Assembly (NCBI GenBank): GCA_903897205.1
Contig: CAIUAS010000312.1
Coordinates: forward strand, 1 to 5,827
DNA from: an uncultured Gammaproteobacteria bacterium
GTDB lineage: Bacteria; Pseudomonadota; Gammaproteobacteria; CAIUAS01
Reading direction: 5' to 3'
Length of the DNA: 5,827 bases
Positions 4,205-5,827 of the stretch are shown one piece after another. The stretch's first letter is position 1; each line of letters starts with the position of its first letter. The notes beneath the pieces were generated by a model, which worked only from the letters and a program-made list of their open reading frames with translations, searched no databases and was not told where the DNA came from. The translations under genes and the position numbers were made by a program.

Positions 4205-5827
4205 ATGAAAAAACATAATGCACCAGGGGTCATAGATAAAAGTAGTATTGATAAAAATAGGCTATATGTAGACAGCGATATTCAAACATACATAGATACC
4301 TGCATCACTCACGAATTGGGCGGCTACCAATCACAGCATACTTACCTGCTCAATAGTCAGTGCAGCGATGTAAACGGCAAAACATACCATGTTGTTGTAG
4401 CAGAAGCGATTGACGACCTGGATGCTGAACAAGCTCAATACTACTACCAGATCGGCATTCCATCTCTTAACTCTACTTATCACTTTGATAAGTCTACTCG
4501 CATTAAAGATACTATTGAAAATGTACTAGAAGAATTAATCCAATTATCCTCTGAACAGAGAAACATAGAAAATTTTAATGAAATTATTAATAAGAGAGCT
4601 ATTGAGTTTAGTGCAAACCTAGAACAGTGCCGACAAATTATAGATAACCTCGAAGGAAATATCGAAGCAATATACCTGGAATTTCAAAATGAGCTACAAA
4701 AAATACAGCAAGCTAAAAAAGATATTTTTGACGAACTAACTAATATCCTAAGCGCCAGGAAAACAGATATTAAAATATTATTCCCTTATAATGAATATAT
4801 GGGACATTGGCTATTAGGTGAGATATTAATTCACAAAAAAAAGCATAAATACTATATTGATATATATACACATAACCCTTATGGAGGCGGGATAATTTCT
4901 CAAAAATCCTTAGAACCTATTAAGCAAGCAATTAATAATCGATTAACAACTATTGATTCTCAGGCACAATTAACTTTCCGAAGCAAACAAAGCCCTTACC
5001 AAAGAAGACAAATTGCAGGCGACACGGTCTCGTGCGGTGTAATAATTGCGGAAGATACTTTAAAAAAAATTCGAGGTGAAGATTTAAACATAGATGCACC
5101 ATATCACTATGGAGCACTTGAATTACGTTATTTACAGTTAACTAAAATAAATGATCTACTTAAAGGTAATGACGTTGCGCAAGCATTTATTAAAAGAAAT
5201 ATTAAGCATGAACAACCATCTGCTCGCAAAAAATCCCCAGAAAAATCACCTATAGAACTTGCAGAAATCATTAAAAAAGTACTTGCTTTAATTGATGATA
5301 TTGAAAGCGAAAATTTCAAAACAAATTTAATCAATGCCTTGCAAGATAATACAACTTATCGGGAAGACACTTTAGTTTATCAAATAAAAGTTAAAACCGT
5401 ATTAACAGATACTCCTATACTCATGGCAAGTAATGGTGAACCGCTAAGCGAACATGATATTGAAATACTTAATCAATTAAATTTACACCTTTTAAATAAA
5501 ACAGGCCCCTTGACAGGCAAAGTTCAATTTATTTATTTAAAAAATCTCGACTTACCTGATGAAACCCCTCCCGCTTCTGATACAGCTAAAGATATAGAAT
5601 TAGGTAAGGATAAAAAAATTAAATATAGTATAAAAGATGCTTTCAAAAATCGATCAAATTATAAAGATTTATTAATTATGGCATCTGTTGGGTTAGCTAA
5701 TTATTATTTAGCTAATGCTAATCCATATGTAACAGGTTTTGTAACTGCTGGCACAGTAACATTTAGCTGGTTTAACGAAGCTGGCGCCATTAAAAAACAT
5801 CATATGCTTCTTAATGAATATAAAAAA
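4205..5827 (+). CDS. Putative clan CE (Ulp1/YopJ-like) cysteine peptidase, candidate secreted effector (C-terminus beyond right edge)
   Basis: The frame is open for 541 codons from ATG at 4205 (GAG of AAGAG at 4194-4196, 8 bases upstream) to the window edge. Residues 99-188 are charged, Gln/Glu/Leu-rich and probably coiled-coil. The next part fits a clan CE peptidase: His201 in GHWLLGEILI, Asp219 in KYYIDIYTHNPYGG, Gln269 (or Gln266) in QRRQIAGDTVSCGV, and Cys277 in SCG. The His-to-Asp spacing of 18 is close to the 17 of yeast Ulp1, and the hydrophobic strand after CG (VIIAEDTL) fits the fold. In this clan such enzymes remove ubiquitin or ubiquitin-like proteins, or acetylate host proteins; the substrate here cannot be read. 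A basic, proline-containing linker (about 336-352) leads to an unrecognised region. Residues 488-523 are hydrophobic with a break at NANPY (Pro507), like a membrane hairpin. No signal peptide is present, consistent with a type III or IV effector, but no translocation signal can be shown because the C-terminus is missing. Confidence 0.75.
   Translation, partial: MKKHNAPGVIDKSSIDKNRLYVDSDIQTYIDTCITHELGGYQSQHTYLLNSQCSDVNGKTYHVVVAEAIDDLDAEQAQYYYQIGIPSLNSTYHFDKSTRIKDTIENVLEELIQLSSEQRNIENFNEIINKRAIEFSANLEQCRQIIDNLEGNIEAIYLEFQNELQKIQQAKKDIFDELTNILSARKTDIKILFPYNEYMGHWLLGEILIHKKKHKYYIDIYTHNPYGGGIISQKSLEPIKQAINNRLTTIDSQAQLTFRSKQSPYQRRQIAGDTVSCGVIIAEDTLKKIRGEDLNIDAPYHYGALELRYLQLTKINDLLKGNDVAQAFIKRNIKHEQPSARKKSPEKSPIELAEIIKKVLALIDDIESENFKTNLINALQDNTTYREDTLVYQIKVKTVLTDTPILMASNGEPLSEHDIEILNQLNLHLLNKTGPLTGKVQFIYLKNLDLPDETPPASDTAKDIELGKDKKIKYSIKDAFKNRSNYKDLLIMASVGLANYYLANANPYVTGFVTAGTVTFSWFNEAGAIKKHHMLLNEYKK

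Noticed and set aside
5128..5334. Leftward 68-codon frame
   Set aside because: Antisense to the long peptidase gene, with no ribosome-binding site or recognised motif.
1..5827. CRISPR arrays, tRNA or rRNA genes, and riboswitches
   Set aside because: No regularly spaced repeats, cloverleaf sequences or rRNA-like conserved blocks were seen on either strand.

Overview
The window looks like an accessory region from an AT-rich, host-associated gammaproteobacterium, most plausibly of the Legionellales (Legionella, Coxiella, Rickettsiella or Berkiella type). This is inference. It rests on a small CsrA paralogue, truncated insertion sequences, a broken phage-type gene, and a long AT-rich gene with the residue pattern of a clan CE (Ulp1/YopJ-like) cysteine peptidase, a class common among secreted effectors of such bacteria. 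No rRNA, tRNA or housekeeping marker is present to fix the taxon.

Layout. Positions 1-926 hold a leftward two-gene unit: a BlaI/MecI-family repressor (462-845), overlapped by one base by the start of a BlaR1/MecR1-like M56 membrane protein that runs off the left edge. A good sigma70-type promoter and a perfect inverted repeat lie just upstream of blaI. Positions 927-1207 are mostly non-coding, with a possible decayed reading frame and the promoter region of a rightward csrA paralogue (1208-1399). A leftward gene for an exported protein of unknown function follows (1456-1986). Positions 2183-3030 are a leftward BRO-N (prophage antirepressor-like) gene broken by an in-frame amber codon and by a frameshift in a T run. 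The amber codon sits inside a perfect 35-bp palindrome. Positions 3104-3453 are the 3' remnant of an IS4-family transposase, joined head-to-head to a 5'-truncated ISAs1-family transposase (3451-4104) that keeps its right end (to 4117).

Beyond the IS scar a rightward reading frame opens at 4205 and stays open for 541 codons to the right edge. It contains a coiled-coil-rich segment, a His-Trp/Asp/Gln/Ser-Cys-Gly arrangement typical of clan CE peptidases, a basic linker, and a hydrophobic hairpin-like segment near the edge. It is preceded by a CTATACTTAA element like a stationary-phase (sigmaS) -10 box. The same 12-base string, TGGACTATACTT, lies upstream of the csrA paralogue, so the regulator and the putative effector may share growth-phase control.

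The genes do not form one pathway. The window reads as a patchwork: a signal-responsive repressor/antirepressor pair, a post-transcriptional regulator, a periplasmic protein of unknown role, IS and phage debris, and a candidate effector.
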